Positions 25,419-34,020 of a DNA stretch of 64,000 nt are shown here, piece after piece. Source of the DNA: Oceanobacillus massiliensis str. N'diop. Its GTDB lineage: Bacteria > Bacillota > Bacilli > Bacillales > Amphibacillaceae. The stretch spans positions 153,071 through 217,070 of the forward strand of contig NZ_HE610980.1 of assembly GCF_000285495.1 (NCBI RefSeq), in the 5' to 3' direction. The first letter of the stretch is position 1; each line of letters begins with the position of its first letter. A program made the position numbers and the translations under genes. The notes under the pieces are model-generated. The model was not told where the DNA came from. It made no database searches and saw only the letters and a program-made list of their open reading frames with translations.

Positions 25419-26150
25419 ATGACAACAAGCGATAAGGCCGCATTGGAGCTTAAGCACGTATCCTATTCTGATGACAGTTTAGCGATCATTAATGATATCA
25501 GCGGAATCTTCCCTGAAGGTAAAATCACTACATTAGTGGGACCTTCAGGCGCTGGTAAGACAACATTATTCAGATTGTGCAATGGACTGATTTCTCCCAA
25601 TTCCGGAGAAATTAGAGTGGCTGGAAAAGACATCAGCAGCTATGAGCCAACAGAACTTAGACGTACCGTTGGCCTTGCACTTCAAAGTGCTGCCATGCTT
25701 AGGGGCACTGTATTTAAAAACCTGGAGCTTCCATTAACACTGCAAGGGGGAAAGTTACCTGAAGCAGATGCTGCAAAACTGCTTGAAGATGTTGGTCTGG
25801 AGGCAGAATTTTTGCAGCGGAATGTGAGGGATCTCTCTGGTGGGCAACGGCAAAAGGTATCCATCGCAAGAACACTTGTAAACAAACCAAAGATTCTGTT
25901 GCTGGATGAAATTACTTCTTCGCTTGATCGGGTATCCAAACAAGAAGTCGAAGAACTGATCACAGCAATCAACCAAAGATCACAGGTAACGATTGTCTGG
26001 ATCACCCACAACTTGGAGCAGGCGTTATCAATCGGGGAGTATACTTGGGTAATGATAGGCGGTAAGCTGATGGAATCCGGAGAAAGTTCTTTACTTCATC
26101 ATCCCCGGAATGAAAGCGTAAGACGGTTTGTAAAGGGGGAATTTACATGA
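25419..26150 (+). CDS. fetA: FetA-like ABC transporter ATPase
   Basis: A 243-residue ATP-binding subunit with Walker A GPSGAGKT (41-48), signature LSGGQ (139-143), Walker B ILLLDE (159-164) followed by ITSSLD, and the switch His in WITHN. It is translationally coupled by an ATGA overlap to a FetB/YbbM permease (UPF0014). FetAB (YbbL-YbbM) has been linked to iron homeostasis and oxidative stress tolerance, probably by iron export. Start ATG has GGAAGG upstream. No iron-box operator was obvious. Confidence 0.85.
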   Translation: MTTSDKAALELKHVSYSDDSLAIINDISGIFPEGKITTLVGPSGAGKTTLFRLCNGLISPNSGEIRVAGKDISSYEPTELRRTVGLALQSAAMLRGTVFKNLELPLTLQGGKLPEADAAKLLEDVGLEAEFLQRNVRDLSGGQRQKVSIARTLVNKPKILLLDEITSSLDRVSKQEVEELITAINQRSQVTIVWITHNLEQALSIGEYTWVMIGGKLMESGESSLLHHPRNESVRRFVKGEFT

Positions 26151-26908
26151 GTTTCCTTACCTTGTCCCTCTCGCTGATTTTCGTCCTGATTCCGATAGCA
26201 TTGTCCAAAGCATTAAATCTCGGACTCGAAAAAGATACTATTATCGCAACAGTTCGGTCTATCATCCAGTTGCTTGCGGTTGGATATGTTCTCACATTTG
26301 TTTTTACGGCCGATCATTATATGTACATCATTCTCATGATTATGCTGATGATTGGAGCGGCAACACAAAATGCAAGAAAAAAAGGAGCCTCTATCAAGGG
26401 AATCACCTGGAAATTAGTTGGTACGTTTTTCTTTGTTGAGATACTCACACAAGCCATCCTTCTCGGCTTCCAGATAACACCTCCCATTGCGCAATATATT
26501 ATTCCGATCAGTGGGATGGTTGTTGGAAATTCAATGGTACTTTCCATTCTTTTTCTGAATCGATTCACGGCCGAAATTGCATCACGCCAAGACGAAACGG
26601 AATTGATTTTGTCTCTGGGCGGAACACCGAAGCAAGCTATTCACACTTCACTAATTACATCTATAAAGGCAAGCATGATTCCAACCATCGAAAGTCAAAA
26701 GACAATCGGGCTCGTGCAGCTTCCAGGTATGATGAGCGGACAGATTATTGCAGGTGCAGATCCAGTTCAGGCAGTTCAATTTCAACTGCTGATATTGTTC
26801 CTTCTTTTGACAACAGCCGCAGTGACGAGTGTTCTTCTCGGATTTCTGTCCTATCCGACCCTTTTTAATAAGCAGATGCAGTTGCTGAAGCTAAGCGAGA
26901 AAAACTGA
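26147..26908 (+). CDS. fetB: FetB-like permease (UPF0014/YbbM)
   Basis: A 253-residue membrane protein with about seven helices and the conserved UPF0014 core: MIGAATQNARKKGA, ISGMVVGNSMVLSILFLNRF, LSLGGTPKQAI and QLPGMMSGQIIAGADPVQAV. It forms the membrane part of the FetAB exporter with the preceding ATPase, with which it overlaps by 4 bp. Metal specificity is not visible from sequence. A terminator follows within 15 bp. Confidence 0.88.
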   Translation: MSFLTLSLSLIFVLIPIALSKALNLGLEKDTIIATVRSIIQLLAVGYVLTFVFTADHYMYIILMIMLMIGAATQNARKKGASIKGITWKLVGTFFFVEILTQAILLGFQITPPIAQYIIPISGMVVGNSMVLSILFLNRFTAEIASRQDETELILSLGGTPKQAIHTSLITSIKASMIPTIESQKTIGLVQLPGMMSGQIIAGADPVQAVQFQLLILFLLLTTAAVTSVLLGFLSYPTLFNKQMQLLKLSEKN

Positions 26909-26920
26909 TCCAATATAAAT

Positions 26921-26954
26921 AAGGAATGCTGAATGACAACAGCATTCCTTTATT
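26921..26954 (+). terminator. Terminator of fetAB
   Basis: AAGGAATGCTG pairs with CAGCATTCCTT around an 8-nt loop, followed by TATTG. Confidence 0.75.
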
Positions 26955-27040
26955 GATGTGGCATACTACTTAGAGATTTTGAAGATGAAATTAAATCAGC
27001 AAGATATAGAAGCAATCAGCACTATTTTCTTCTAAATAAG

Positions 27041-27066
27041 ATGCCTGTCCATTTCCGGACAGGCAT
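27041..27066. terminator. Second hairpin between fetB and the MarR gene
   Basis: ATGCCTGTCC-ATTTCC-GGACAGGCAT is a perfect 10-bp stem with a short T run. It may be a backup terminator. Confidence 0.5.
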
Positions 27067-27129
27067 TTCCTATTCTCCAGACAGTAAATACTGTTTCATA
27101 ATTCCTTCTCATTAAGCCCATCCTATTAG

Positions 27130-27158
27130 TTGACATCATAATGGACATTCGGTATTAT
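27130..27158 (+). promoter_or_regulatory. Sigma-A promoter of the mhqR-type operon
   Basis: TTGACA (27130-27135), a 17-bp spacer and TATTAT (27153-27158): near consensus. AT-rich inverted elements (TTAATTAA and TTTAATTAAA) lie at 27164-27188, just downstream, where a MarR repressor could block it. Confidence 0.75.
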
Positions 27159-27228
27159 TGTACTTAATTAATAATAATTTAATTAAATATAAATGAATTC
27201 ATTTAAAAGAAAGCTAGGAGGAAATTCA

Positions 27229-27663
27229 ATGCGCGATAATTTTTCATTAAAAGCTTTTGTCGTGTTAATGAAAGCTTCAAGAACATTGGAGGAAATTACG
27301 AAAAAGGATATTAGCAGCCACGGAATGCGGACTTCGGACTTTACTATTCTAGAAGCATTATATCATAAAGGCAGACAGACCATTAGACAAATCTCGGAAG
27401 CAGTTCTTATCAATACCGGCTCTATCACCTATGTGATCGATAAATTGGAGAATAAAGGATTACTGGAGCGAAGTAATTGCTCGGAAGATCGACGTGCGGT
27501 TTACATCCAAATTACGGATAAAGGTACGAAACTAATGGACGAAATCTTTCCAAAGCATCAGAAAGTCATTGAGGAAGTATTCGAAGACGTTTCTGAGGAA
27601 GATAAACAGATCCTGATTGATGTGTTAAAACAAGTCGGAAATAAAGGAGAGAACAGAAAGTGA
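27229..27663 (+). CDS. MarR-family repressor, MhqR-like
   Basis: A 144-residue winged-helix repressor with RQISEAVLINTGSITYVIDK (recognition helix region), LENKGLLERSNCSEDRRAVY (wing) and a C-terminal dimer helix. The following genes are a ring-cleaving-dioxygenase-type VOC protein and an MhqD-like hydrolase, the same content as the B. subtilis MhqR regulon that answers catechols, quinones and diamide. Cys79, in RSNCSED next to the wing, might sense electrophiles. ATG 27229 has AGGAGG upstream. It overlaps the next gene (GTGA). Confidence 0.82.
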   Translation: MRDNFSLKAFVVLMKASRTLEEITKKDISSHGMRTSDFTILEALYHKGRQTIRQISEAVLINTGSITYVIDKLENKGLLERSNCSEDRRAVYIQITDKGTKLMDEIFPKHQKVIEEVFEDVSEEDKQILIDVLKQVGNKGENRK

Positions 27664-28604
27664 GAAGGACAAAAGGGATCCATCATATAACAGCTATTGT
27701 CGGACACCCTCAGGAAAATGTGGATTTCTATGCAAGCGTACTTGGGCTTCGGCTTGTAAAAAAGACGATAAATTTTGATGATCCTGGCACATATCATCTC
27801 TACTTCGGGAACGAAGGCGGCAAGCCGGGGTCAATCATTACTTTTTTCCCATGGGCTGGAGCCTACCAGGGTAAGGTCGGTGATGGACAGGTTGGCGTCA
27901 CTTCTTATGCTGTACCTAAAGGCGCATTATCGTTTTGGGAGGAAAGACTGGGTAAATTCCACATATCCTTCAATAAAACGGAACGATTTGGCGAAACCTA
28001 TTTGACCTTCGATGATATACACGGGCTTCACCTCGAGCTTGTTGAAAGAGAAGAAGGTACGAAAAATGCCTGGTCCATTGGTGATGTTACCCAAGAGGTT
28101 GCAATCAAAGGATTCGCTGGTGCTACATTATTATCTTCCAATCCCGGTCAAACGATGAATCTGCTTGAAAAAGTGATGGGCTATGAAAAGATTGGTGAAG
28201 AAGCTGGTCTCGTCAGGTATAAATCCTTTGGCGATATCGGCAATATTATTGAAGTCAAGACAACGACCAGCGGACCAGGATCAATGGGCGTGGGCACTGT
28301 CCACCATATTGCATTCCGGGCAGAAGATGACGCAGATCACTTGGAGTGGCAGAGCTATATTAGGGAACATGGCTACGGCGTTACACCTGTCAGAGATCGA
28401 AATTATTTTAACGCAATTTACTTTAGGGAATCAGGTCAACTCCTATTCGAGATTGCAACAGATCCACCAGGATTTGCAAATGATGAATCGTTCGAAACAA
28501 TGGGATTGGAACTGAAACTACCGGAGCAGTATGAGCAATATCGTGAGCAATTAAATCAAACGCTAATTCCAATCAAGATTAAAGATCCTGAACAATTATT
28601 ATAG
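27660..28604 (+). CDS. VOC-superfamily ring-cleaving dioxygenase (MhqA/MhqO-like)
   Basis: A 314-residue protein built of two vicinal-oxygen-chelate halves. The N-terminus has KGIHHITAIVGHPQENVDFY with a metal His; the C-terminal half has GTVHHIAFRAEDDADHLEWQ and a late LLFEIATDPPGF with a metal Glu. This is the MhqA/MhqE/MhqO group, which opens hydroquinone or catechol-type rings or otherwise detoxifies quinones. The GTG start overlaps the MarR stop, so the two are translationally coupled. The exact substrate is unknown. Confidence 0.85.
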   Translation: MRRTKGIHHITAIVGHPQENVDFYASVLGLRLVKKTINFDDPGTYHLYFGNEGGKPGSIITFFPWAGAYQGKVGDGQVGVTSYAVPKGALSFWEERLGKFHISFNKTERFGETYLTFDDIHGLHLELVEREEGTKNAWSIGDVTQEVAIKGFAGATLLSSNPGQTMNLLEKVMGYEKIGEEAGLVRYKSFGDIGNIIEVKTTTSGPGSMGVGTVHHIAFRAEDDADHLEWQSYIREHGYGVTPVRDRNYFNAIYFRESGQLLFEIATDPPGFANDESFETMGLELKLPEQYEQYREQLNQTLIPIKIKDPEQLL

Positions 28605-28640
28605 AAAAAGTACCCCCTAATAATGAGAGGAGAATACCAT

Positions 28641-29237
28641 ATGAAGCATATCTTTAAAAAAGGGAAAGACCAATCAAGACCGACATTACTGCTGCTGCAC
28701 GGTACAGGAGGGACGGAGCAGGACCTTCTTCAGCTTGCAGAGATTATTGATAAGGAAGCAAATATACTCAGTGTACGGGGAAATGTACTGGAGAATGGTA
28801 TGCCCCGATTCTTCAAGCGTCTGGCAGAAGGTGTATTTGATGAAGACGATCTGATTTTCCGAACGAAAGAATTAAATGAATTTCTCGATGAAGCGGCCAT
28901 GAAATACGAATTTGACCGCAGTAATATTACGGCAGTCGGCTACTCTAATGGAGCCAATATTGCCGCCAGCCTGCTATTCCATTATAAAGACGCTTTAAAT
29001 AAGGCCATTTTGCATCATCCGATGGTACCAAGACGTGGAATCGAGATGACTGATCTGACCGGTAAAGCTGTATTTATCGCAGCCGGTACAAATGATCCAA
29101 TCTGCCCTGCACAGGAATCAGAGGAACTGACATCCTTACTGAAAAATGCTGGTGCCGATGTAGAGCTTCACTGGGAAAACCGGGGCCATCAGCTAACAAT
29201 CGATGAAGTCCAGGCAGCAGCTGCCTGGTATAAATAA
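28641..29237 (+). CDS. MhqD-like alpha/beta-hydrolase (carboxylesterase)
   Basis: A 198-residue alpha/beta hydrolase of the carboxylesterase/phospholipase family. It has the oxyanion motif LLLHGTGG, nucleophile elbow GYSNGAN (Ser about residue 101), the acid in AAGTNDPICP and the late His in ENRGHQL. B. subtilis MhqD sits in the MhqR regulon with a dioxygenase, as here. It probably hydrolyses a quinone-derived ester or thioester. ATG 28641 is preceded by GAGGAG. It lies 36 bp after the dioxygenase. Confidence 0.87.
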   Translation: MKHIFKKGKDQSRPTLLLLHGTGGTEQDLLQLAEIIDKEANILSVRGNVLENGMPRFFKRLAEGVFDEDDLIFRTKELNEFLDEAAMKYEFDRSNITAVGYSNGANIAASLLFHYKDALNKAILHHPMVPRRGIEMTDLTGKAVFIAAGTNDPICPAQESEELTSLLKNAGADVELHWENRGHQLTIDEVQAAAAWYK

Positions 29238-29240
29238 GTG

Positions 29241-29283
29241 AAAAACCGATGCTCTGCCGCTCCAGGCAGAACATCGGTTTTTT
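29241..29283. terminator. Bidirectional terminator between the mhq operon and the Ca2+/Na+ antiporter
   Basis: AAAAACCGATGCTCTGCC pairs with GGCAGAACATCGGTTTTT with one bulge. It serves both converging units. Confidence 0.88.
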
Positions 29284-30261
29284 TCAGTTTCGAATGATGA
29301 TATAGATCAGGTATACAACGTATGCTAGTGCCAGAATAAGTCCTTCCCGCTTGCCGATTTTGTAATTTGTTCTGGAAAAAACCAGTAACAGCAATGTCAG
29401 GATTACCATAATGAATAAATCGATGAAAACTTTCCCATCAAAAGCCAACGGTGTAATGAAGGCAGACCCGCCAAGAACTAGGAGGATATTGAAAATATTG
29501 CTACCGACGATGTTTCCTAAAGCAATTTCACTTTGCTTTTTAAGTGCTGCAGATACAGAGGTTACAAGTTCAGGCAATGAAGTTCCTATCGCTACAATCG
29601 TCAGGCCCACTAACGTTTCACTCATGCCAAGCGAGTAAGCTATCTCCGTTGCATTCGAGACAACCATTTCCCCGCCAATGATAATAGCCGCTAAACCAAT
29701 TACTGAAATCAGAATATTTTTCCCCCAGGTGCCTCCCTCGGATTCCGAAGTTTTACCTGTGTCCTCCCTTGAAGCTTCCTTTGAGGCTTCCCTATCCTTT
29801 AACGCAATTTCGAATACATATATCATGAAAATGCCAAAGAATAGCAGGAGAATTAATCCATCACCCCGGGTAATTAAGTTATTGCTGCTCCCCTGCAGGA
29901 ATATATCACTCATCACAATCAATAAGGCAGCAGTCGATACCAAAGTAAAAGGGATTTCTTTTTTGATCGTTTCATTCTGTACCTTTAATGGAAATAAGAA
30001 TGCTGCCATGCCGACAACAAGCGTTATATTGAATATATTACTTCCCACCACATTACCCAGCGAAACATCCGCACTGCCCTCAAGAGCAGCGATGATACTT
30101 ACTGTCAGCTCCGGAGAACTTGTCCCAAAAGCAACAATGGTAAGCCCTATGAGCAGCGGAGAGACTCGGAGCAATGCAGCTATGTTGGAAGAGCCATCAA
30201 CAAACCAATCTGCGCCTTTAATCAATAATGCAAATCCTAGAATCAATAATATGTATGCCAT
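29284..30261 (-). CDS. Calcium/sodium antiporter (CaCA family, YrbG-like)
   Basis: A 325-residue membrane exchanger with about ten helices in two inverted halves. Each half carries an alpha-repeat: AFGTSSPEL with GSNIFNITLVVG, and AIGTSLPEL with GSNIFNILLVLGG, which hold the ion-coordinating Glu and Asn. A charged loop (KDREASKEASREDTGK) separates the halves. It exchanges Ca2+ for Na+ or H+. I use ATG 30261 with AAAGGG upstream; the open frame extends 74 codons further but reads through non-protein-like sequence. Confidence 0.9.
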   Translation of the reverse strand: MAYILLILGFALLIKGADWFVDGSSNIAALLRVSPLLIGLTIVAFGTSSPELTVSIIAALEGSADVSLGNVVGSNIFNITLVVGMAAFLFPLKVQNETIKKEIPFTLVSTAALLIVMSDIFLQGSSNNLITRGDGLILLLFFGIFMIYVFEIALKDREASKEASREDTGKTSESEGGTWGKNILISVIGLAAIIIGGEMVVSNATEIAYSLGMSETLVGLTIVAIGTSLPELVTSVSAALKKQSEIALGNIVGSNIFNILLVLGGSAFITPLAFDGKVFIDLFIMVILTLLLLVFSRTNYKIGKREGLILALAYVVYLIYIIIRN

Positions 30262-30549
30262 GTCATATTCGCCCTTTAACAGATTATTTTTCTTACATAG
30301 TATAACATTACCCTTTTTCAGAAAAAAAATCTCATAAAATGAAGATAATATCTTCCTTATAGATCCCTTCATGATTTTCCCTAAATTAGTAACTTGATTA
30401 AAACCAATCTGATTGGCGGATGCAGGATGAGACGCCAAAGCACTGATACAGGAAACCTGCCCAGTTCTATAGGGGGATAACAAGCTGATAAATAAAAATA
30501 AAGCTTTTCTTTTAACAGATTTTATATTATACTAATTTGCATTGCTCTA
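30262..30549. other. Divergent promoter region of antiporter and queT
   Basis: Holds the two promoters; TATTATACT at about 30526-30534 fits the -10 box of queT. A stretch at 30395-30480 contains short complementary GC-rich pieces (GGCGGATGCAGG, GAGACGCC, CCTGCCC) but no known riboswitch that I recognise. Confidence 0.4.
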
Positions 30550-30587
30550 CGTGGTTCGTAACCATCCCACGCAAAAAAACTAAGGAG
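30550..30587 (+). promoter_or_regulatory. PreQ1-I riboswitch, translational
   Basis: P1 is CGTGG (30550-30554) with CCACG (30567-30571). The 12-nt loop TTCGTAACCATC has the same length and TTC start as the B. subtilis queC riboswitch, and it is followed by the conserved CAAAAAAACTAAGGAG, whose end is the ribosome binding site itself. Ligand binding should hide AAGGAG and lower queT translation. Confidence 0.9.
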
Positions 30588-30596
30588 AGAATTGTT

Positions 30597-31082
30597 TTGA
30601 ATATTAGAACGTTAGTTATTAATGGCCTGTTAGCGGCCTTGTATATCGCTGTATCTGCACTTATTGTTCCATTCGGTTTTACCAGTGTTCAATTTCGTAT
30701 TTCAGAGGTTTTCAACCATCTGATTGTCTTTGACAAGAAATATTTCTTTGGAATCGTATTGGGAGTTTTCCTATATAACCTGCTATTCTCACCACTCGGC
30801 TGGTATGATTTAGTATTTGGTGTGGCGCATTCGGCAATTTCATTAGCAATCATTATCCTGTTGGCAAGATATATTAAGAATATTTGGATCCTGCTGTATG
30901 CGAATACAATTGTCTTCACATTCAATATGTTTATTATTGCGTTCGAACTGAATTTAGCAATTGGACTGCCATTCGCTGTAACATGGTTTACGACAGCAAT
31001 AGGCGAATTCGCTGTGCTGGCAATAGGGATACCGATTATCTATGCTTTGAATAAAAGATTACAATTTGATAAACTCATCTGA
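30597..31082 (+). CDS. queT: QueT, ECF S component for queuosine precursor
   Basis: A 161-residue membrane protein with about five helices, of the QueT family (former DUF988). It begins MNIRTLVINGLLAALYIAVS and has conserved PFGFTSVQFRISEVFNHLIV and SPLGWYDLVFGVAHS segments. QueT is the predicted substrate-binding unit for uptake of preQ1 or queuine through the shared ECF module. The preQ1-I riboswitch overlapping its ribosome site confirms the role. The start is TTG at 30597, about 9 nt after AAGGAG. It is a single-gene unit. Confidence 0.93.
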   Translation: MNIRTLVINGLLAALYIAVSALIVPFGFTSVQFRISEVFNHLIVFDKKYFFGIVLGVFLYNLLFSPLGWYDLVFGVAHSAISLAIIILLARYIKNIWILLYANTIVFTFNMFIIAFELNLAIGLPFAVTWFTTAIGEFAVLAIGIPIIYALNKRLQFDKLI

Positions 31083-31085
31083 TTA

Positions 31086-31131
31086 CTTCATCATTCCCCT
31101 TTCAAAGGGCGAATGATGAAGTTTTTATTTT
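31086..31131 (+). terminator. Terminator of queT
   Basis: CTTCATCATTC pairs with GAATGATGAAG, with an inner CCCTTT/AAAGGG stem, followed by TTTTTATTTTT. Confidence 0.85.
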
Positions 31132-31132
31132 T

Positions 31133-31690
31133 GGTTCTTTTCTCGAAGACTGTTGCTTTTAGATAAAATATATAAACTGTGACGTAACAGCATCTGTCGA
31201 TTTTCATGGAAGGCGCTCTCAGCTTCCACGGAAGCAATCCCGGCTTCTTGCGGGATCTTCAGCCGTTGCTTTTCCCGCTGTACCTCCTTGGATTTTACCC
31301 ATCCTTTTAAATTATTTATGGATTTATTCTATAAAGAAAGCACTCAGTAAACCCGATAACTGCTTCGGCCGATTTCCGCTCCGGGCAGTCGCTTTCCGCG
31401 GCGGGCGCTCTCAGCTTCCTCGGAAGAAACCCACTTCCTGCGGGATCTTCAGCCGTTGCTTTTCCCGCTGGAGTCGACTGCCCTATGCTCCAATCCATCA
31501 GCTTCATGATTGAATATCAGCAAATCGATTCAGAAAACAAAATCATAGCGAAGGAAAGACACGGAGACTCCAGCGGGAAAAGCGAAGACGCTAAGACCCC
31601 ACAGAGAGCGAACTTTGCGAGCGAGGAGGCTTAGCGCGAGCCCGCGGAAAGCGCAGTGTATTTCCGGAGTGGAGATTACCACACCATAAT
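31133..31690. mobile_element. MITE-like element, copy lacking its right end
   Basis: The left end GGTTCTTTTCTCGAAGACTG and the first 65 bp match the left termini of the other copies. The segment at 31340-31503 is almost identical to 16543-16708 of the long copy, and it ends with the CGCGGAAAGCGCAGTG module. The usual right terminus is not recognisable and no 8-bp duplication was found, so it is probably truncated or rearranged. It covers most of the gap between queT and the DUF3891 gene. Confidence 0.75.
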
Positions 31691-31760
31691 TTCTACAAAA
31701 AATTGACAGAGTAGCATAGAGCATAGAATGAGGAAATTAACTTTGGATTTTTTGTCTTAA

Positions 31761-31816
31761 GAAAAACTGAAGACGTTAAGACCCCACTAGATGCACCTGC
31801 GTCTACAAGTAACAGC
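31761..31816. repeat. Fragment of the long MITE interior
   Basis: Matches 16848-16888 of the long copy (GACCCCACTAGATGCACC region) without any element end. Confidence 0.55.
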
Positions 31817-31882
31817 CTTATTTTTTTACCTAGGGGAAGCATATAATAACCAGTACAATGTTTCATGGAAGGGGGAATATAG

Positions 31883-32650
31883 ATGATCGTCCGCGAGCGG
31901 GATAACGAATTTGTTTTGATACAACAGGACCATCATGCCCAGATAGCAGGAGATATCTTAAAGCAATGGAAATCGGATTATTTTGAAGGCGCTGCATATC
32001 GCCAATCTGTCGAATATGCAGCCTATCAGCATGATCATGGATGGAAGGAGTTTGACAAACAACCGTTTCTGAATGATAAAAACAACAAGCCATATACCTT
32101 TTTGGACTTTCCTGAATTGCCAAAAATCATTCTGTATAAGCATGGGATTGATGAGGTGGAAAGAGTCGATTCCTATGCAGCAATGCTGTGCAGTGAGCAC
32201 TATAAACGGTTTATGCTAAACAGTACATCAATGGAAGCGAAAGCCTTCGTTACCCAGGAAGAAATGCGCCAGCAGGCAATTGCTGATTCAAAGGATAAAT
32301 TAAACAAACGTTTGTTTAATTTCCATTACGGCCTTATCCAGCTTGCAGACAACCTGTCTTTATATATTTGCATGAATGAACCGGGGGCCGCAAAACAGCA
32401 GGAACACCCTTTTTTCAAAGAAGGGATTCAGACAAATTCGGCATTGCACAGTGTCTGCAATAAAAGACTGCAGGTTCAATGGCGGGGTACATCGACCGTT
32501 ACGATAGATGATTTTCCATTTGAAGGGCCTATTGAAGTCGCATTAAAACAAAAGGTCCTATCCAAAGATATCTTATCATCAAAAGGGTTAATCAAAAGCT
32601 ATGAACAAGCGCCATTTGAAGACTTATCGATCATATATACAGCTGAATAA
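31883..32650 (+). CDS. DUF3891 family protein
   Basis: A 255-residue soluble protein of the DUF3891 family. The conserved N-terminus includes IQQDHHAQIAGDI and YAAYQHDHGWKEFD, whose clustered His and Asp residues suggest a metal-dependent, HD-like helical fold. No activity is known. The start ATG follows GAAGGGGG. It is isolated between a MITE copy and a convergent mechanosensitive channel gene. Confidence 0.78.
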   Translation: MIVRERDNEFVLIQQDHHAQIAGDILKQWKSDYFEGAAYRQSVEYAAYQHDHGWKEFDKQPFLNDKNNKPYTFLDFPELPKIILYKHGIDEVERVDSYAAMLCSEHYKRFMLNSTSMEAKAFVTQEEMRQQAIADSKDKLNKRLFNFHYGLIQLADNLSLYICMNEPGAAKQQEHPFFKEGIQTNSALHSVCNKRLQVQWRGTSTVTIDDFPFEGPIEVALKQKVLSKDILSSKGLIKSYEQAPFEDLSIIYTAE

Positions 32651-32671
32651 CGGCTGTCTGCAATCAATAAA

Positions 32672-32698
32672 GGAAGCCGGCTCCGATAGCCCGCTTCC
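32672..32698. terminator. Terminator between the DUF3891 and mscS-type genes
   Basis: GGAAGCCGGCT pairs with AGCCCGCTTCC (one mismatch) around a 5-nt loop; it lies next to the minus-strand stop at 32699. Confidence 0.55.
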
Positions 32699-33799
32699 CT
32701 AGGATTCTCCTCTTATATGTGATTTGTCTTTTAAATGGTTGTCCGATTCTGAATCGAGATAAAGCTTTCTGGCCGGCAATGCAACGGCTACATCTTCCTC
32801 TCTCAGCAAATCAAGAATCTTTAAATTTATCTCTTCCTTAACGTTTAAATACTCCGACCAGACGGTTGTATTCGTGAAAAAGTAAATAAAAATATCCATT
32901 CCATTGTCTTTATATTGGTCAAAGTTGACCATGATAGTATCCTGATGGACCTCTGAATGGTTCTTCAATAGATAATCAATCTGCCTGACAATCTGTTCTA
33001 CTTTCTCCCTGGATGTCTCATAAGATAATCGTAAGCTGAAGGATACTTGCCTTTTCTCCATCCTGCTCCAGTTGGTGATGGATTCATTTGCCAGTGTTGC
33101 ATTGGGAACAGATACCAGCGCATCTGCAAATGTTCTGATCTTCGTACTTCTAAAGGTGATTTCTTCAACTGTCCCTTCTACACTTTGAGTCAGAATCCAC
33201 TCACCTATCCGAAACGGCTTTTCGATGATAATGACAAACCCTCCAAACATATTGGCAAGCATATCTTTTGCAGCAAGAGATATTGCGAGTCCTCCAAGAC
33301 CAAGACCGGCAACAAATCCACTGATTTCATAACCAAATTCCTGCAATACTACCGTAAAAGTAATAGCCACGATAACAAACCTTAATCCTTTGGAAATAAG
33401 GGGAATCAGGATATTATCGACATCAAAGTTGTAGCGCTCATTTAACCTCGCAAATAAGATTGATGATGAGGCAGCAAGATTATAGAGTCCCCAAGCGAAT
33501 TGAATAATGAACAAAGAGCTCACAATCTTTAAAAATAGGGGATTGTTATAGTTCAAGAATGGGAAATAAACCATAGCAACTACAACACCGAGGGTCATAA
33601 ACATATTCTGGATCGGTCTTTCAAACGCAAGTAATATCTGTGTCATGAAATCAATCCGAACTTTTCTGGTGATTCTAAGCACAATGGAAAAGATATATTT
33701 CGTAAACAGCTTTCTCACAAGGAGAAAGAGCAGAAAAATCCCGATGCTGATTCCAATGTTCTGTATGTTTTCATATGTAAAAATGCTCTCAAAAGACAT
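32699..33799 (-). CDS. Small-conductance mechanosensitive channel (MscS family)
   Basis: A 366-residue MscS-like channel with about four or five membrane helices. The pore-lining helix is rich in Gly and Ala (GFVAGLGLGGLAISLAAKDM, about 163-182) and is followed by the beta domain start NMFGGFVIIIEKPFRIGEWI and a cytoplasmic alpha/beta tail. It opens when the membrane is stretched and releases solutes on osmotic downshock, complementing the osmolyte uptake carrier in this window. The length and extra N-terminal helices are like B. subtilis YhdY. The start has GGAGGT upstream. Confidence 0.92.
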   Translation of the reverse strand: MSFESIFTYENIQNIGISIGIFLLFLLVRKLFTKYIFSIVLRITRKVRIDFMTQILLAFERPIQNMFMTLGVVVAMVYFPFLNYNNPLFLKIVSSLFIIQFAWGLYNLAASSSILFARLNERYNFDVDNILIPLISKGLRFVIVAITFTVVLQEFGYEISGFVAGLGLGGLAISLAAKDMLANMFGGFVIIIEKPFRIGEWILTQSVEGTVEEITFRSTKIRTFADALVSVPNATLANESITNWSRMEKRQVSFSLRLSYETSREKVEQIVRQIDYLLKNHSEVHQDTIMVNFDQYKDNGMDIFIYFFTNTTVWSEYLNVKEEINLKILDLLREEDVAVALPARKLYLDSESDNHLKDKSHIRGES

Positions 33800-33962
33800 T
33801 CCTATTTACCTCCAGCATGTTTCTAACTACATATTATATACTAATTTTCAAGGACCCGTTAACCTGGGACATGCCGATGTATTCCCAATTTTTGCTAATG
33901 TTCTTTTGAAGCTGCAAAACTGATTTATTCAAAGCAGCCTTTTTTTAATGATTGGGTAAATA

Positions 33963-34003
33963 AAAAGCCGAGCTCCCAACAACATGTGGAAGAGCCCGGC
34001 AAT
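33963..34003 (-). terminator. Terminator of metA
   Basis: GCCGAGCTC pairs with GAGCCCGGC around a loop; on the minus strand it runs into CTTTTTATTT. Confidence 0.75.
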
Positions 34004-34020
34004 TATTGCTTTCTGTAAAA

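Noticed and set aside
29284-30483. Longer 399-codon form of the Ca2+/Na+ antiporter
   Set aside because: The first 74 codons lack family similarity and a ribosome site; ATG 30261 with AAAGGG gives the normal length.
31316-31724. Short minus-strand frames in the queT downstream region
   Set aside because: They fall within the MITE-like element and reflect its GC-rich repeats.
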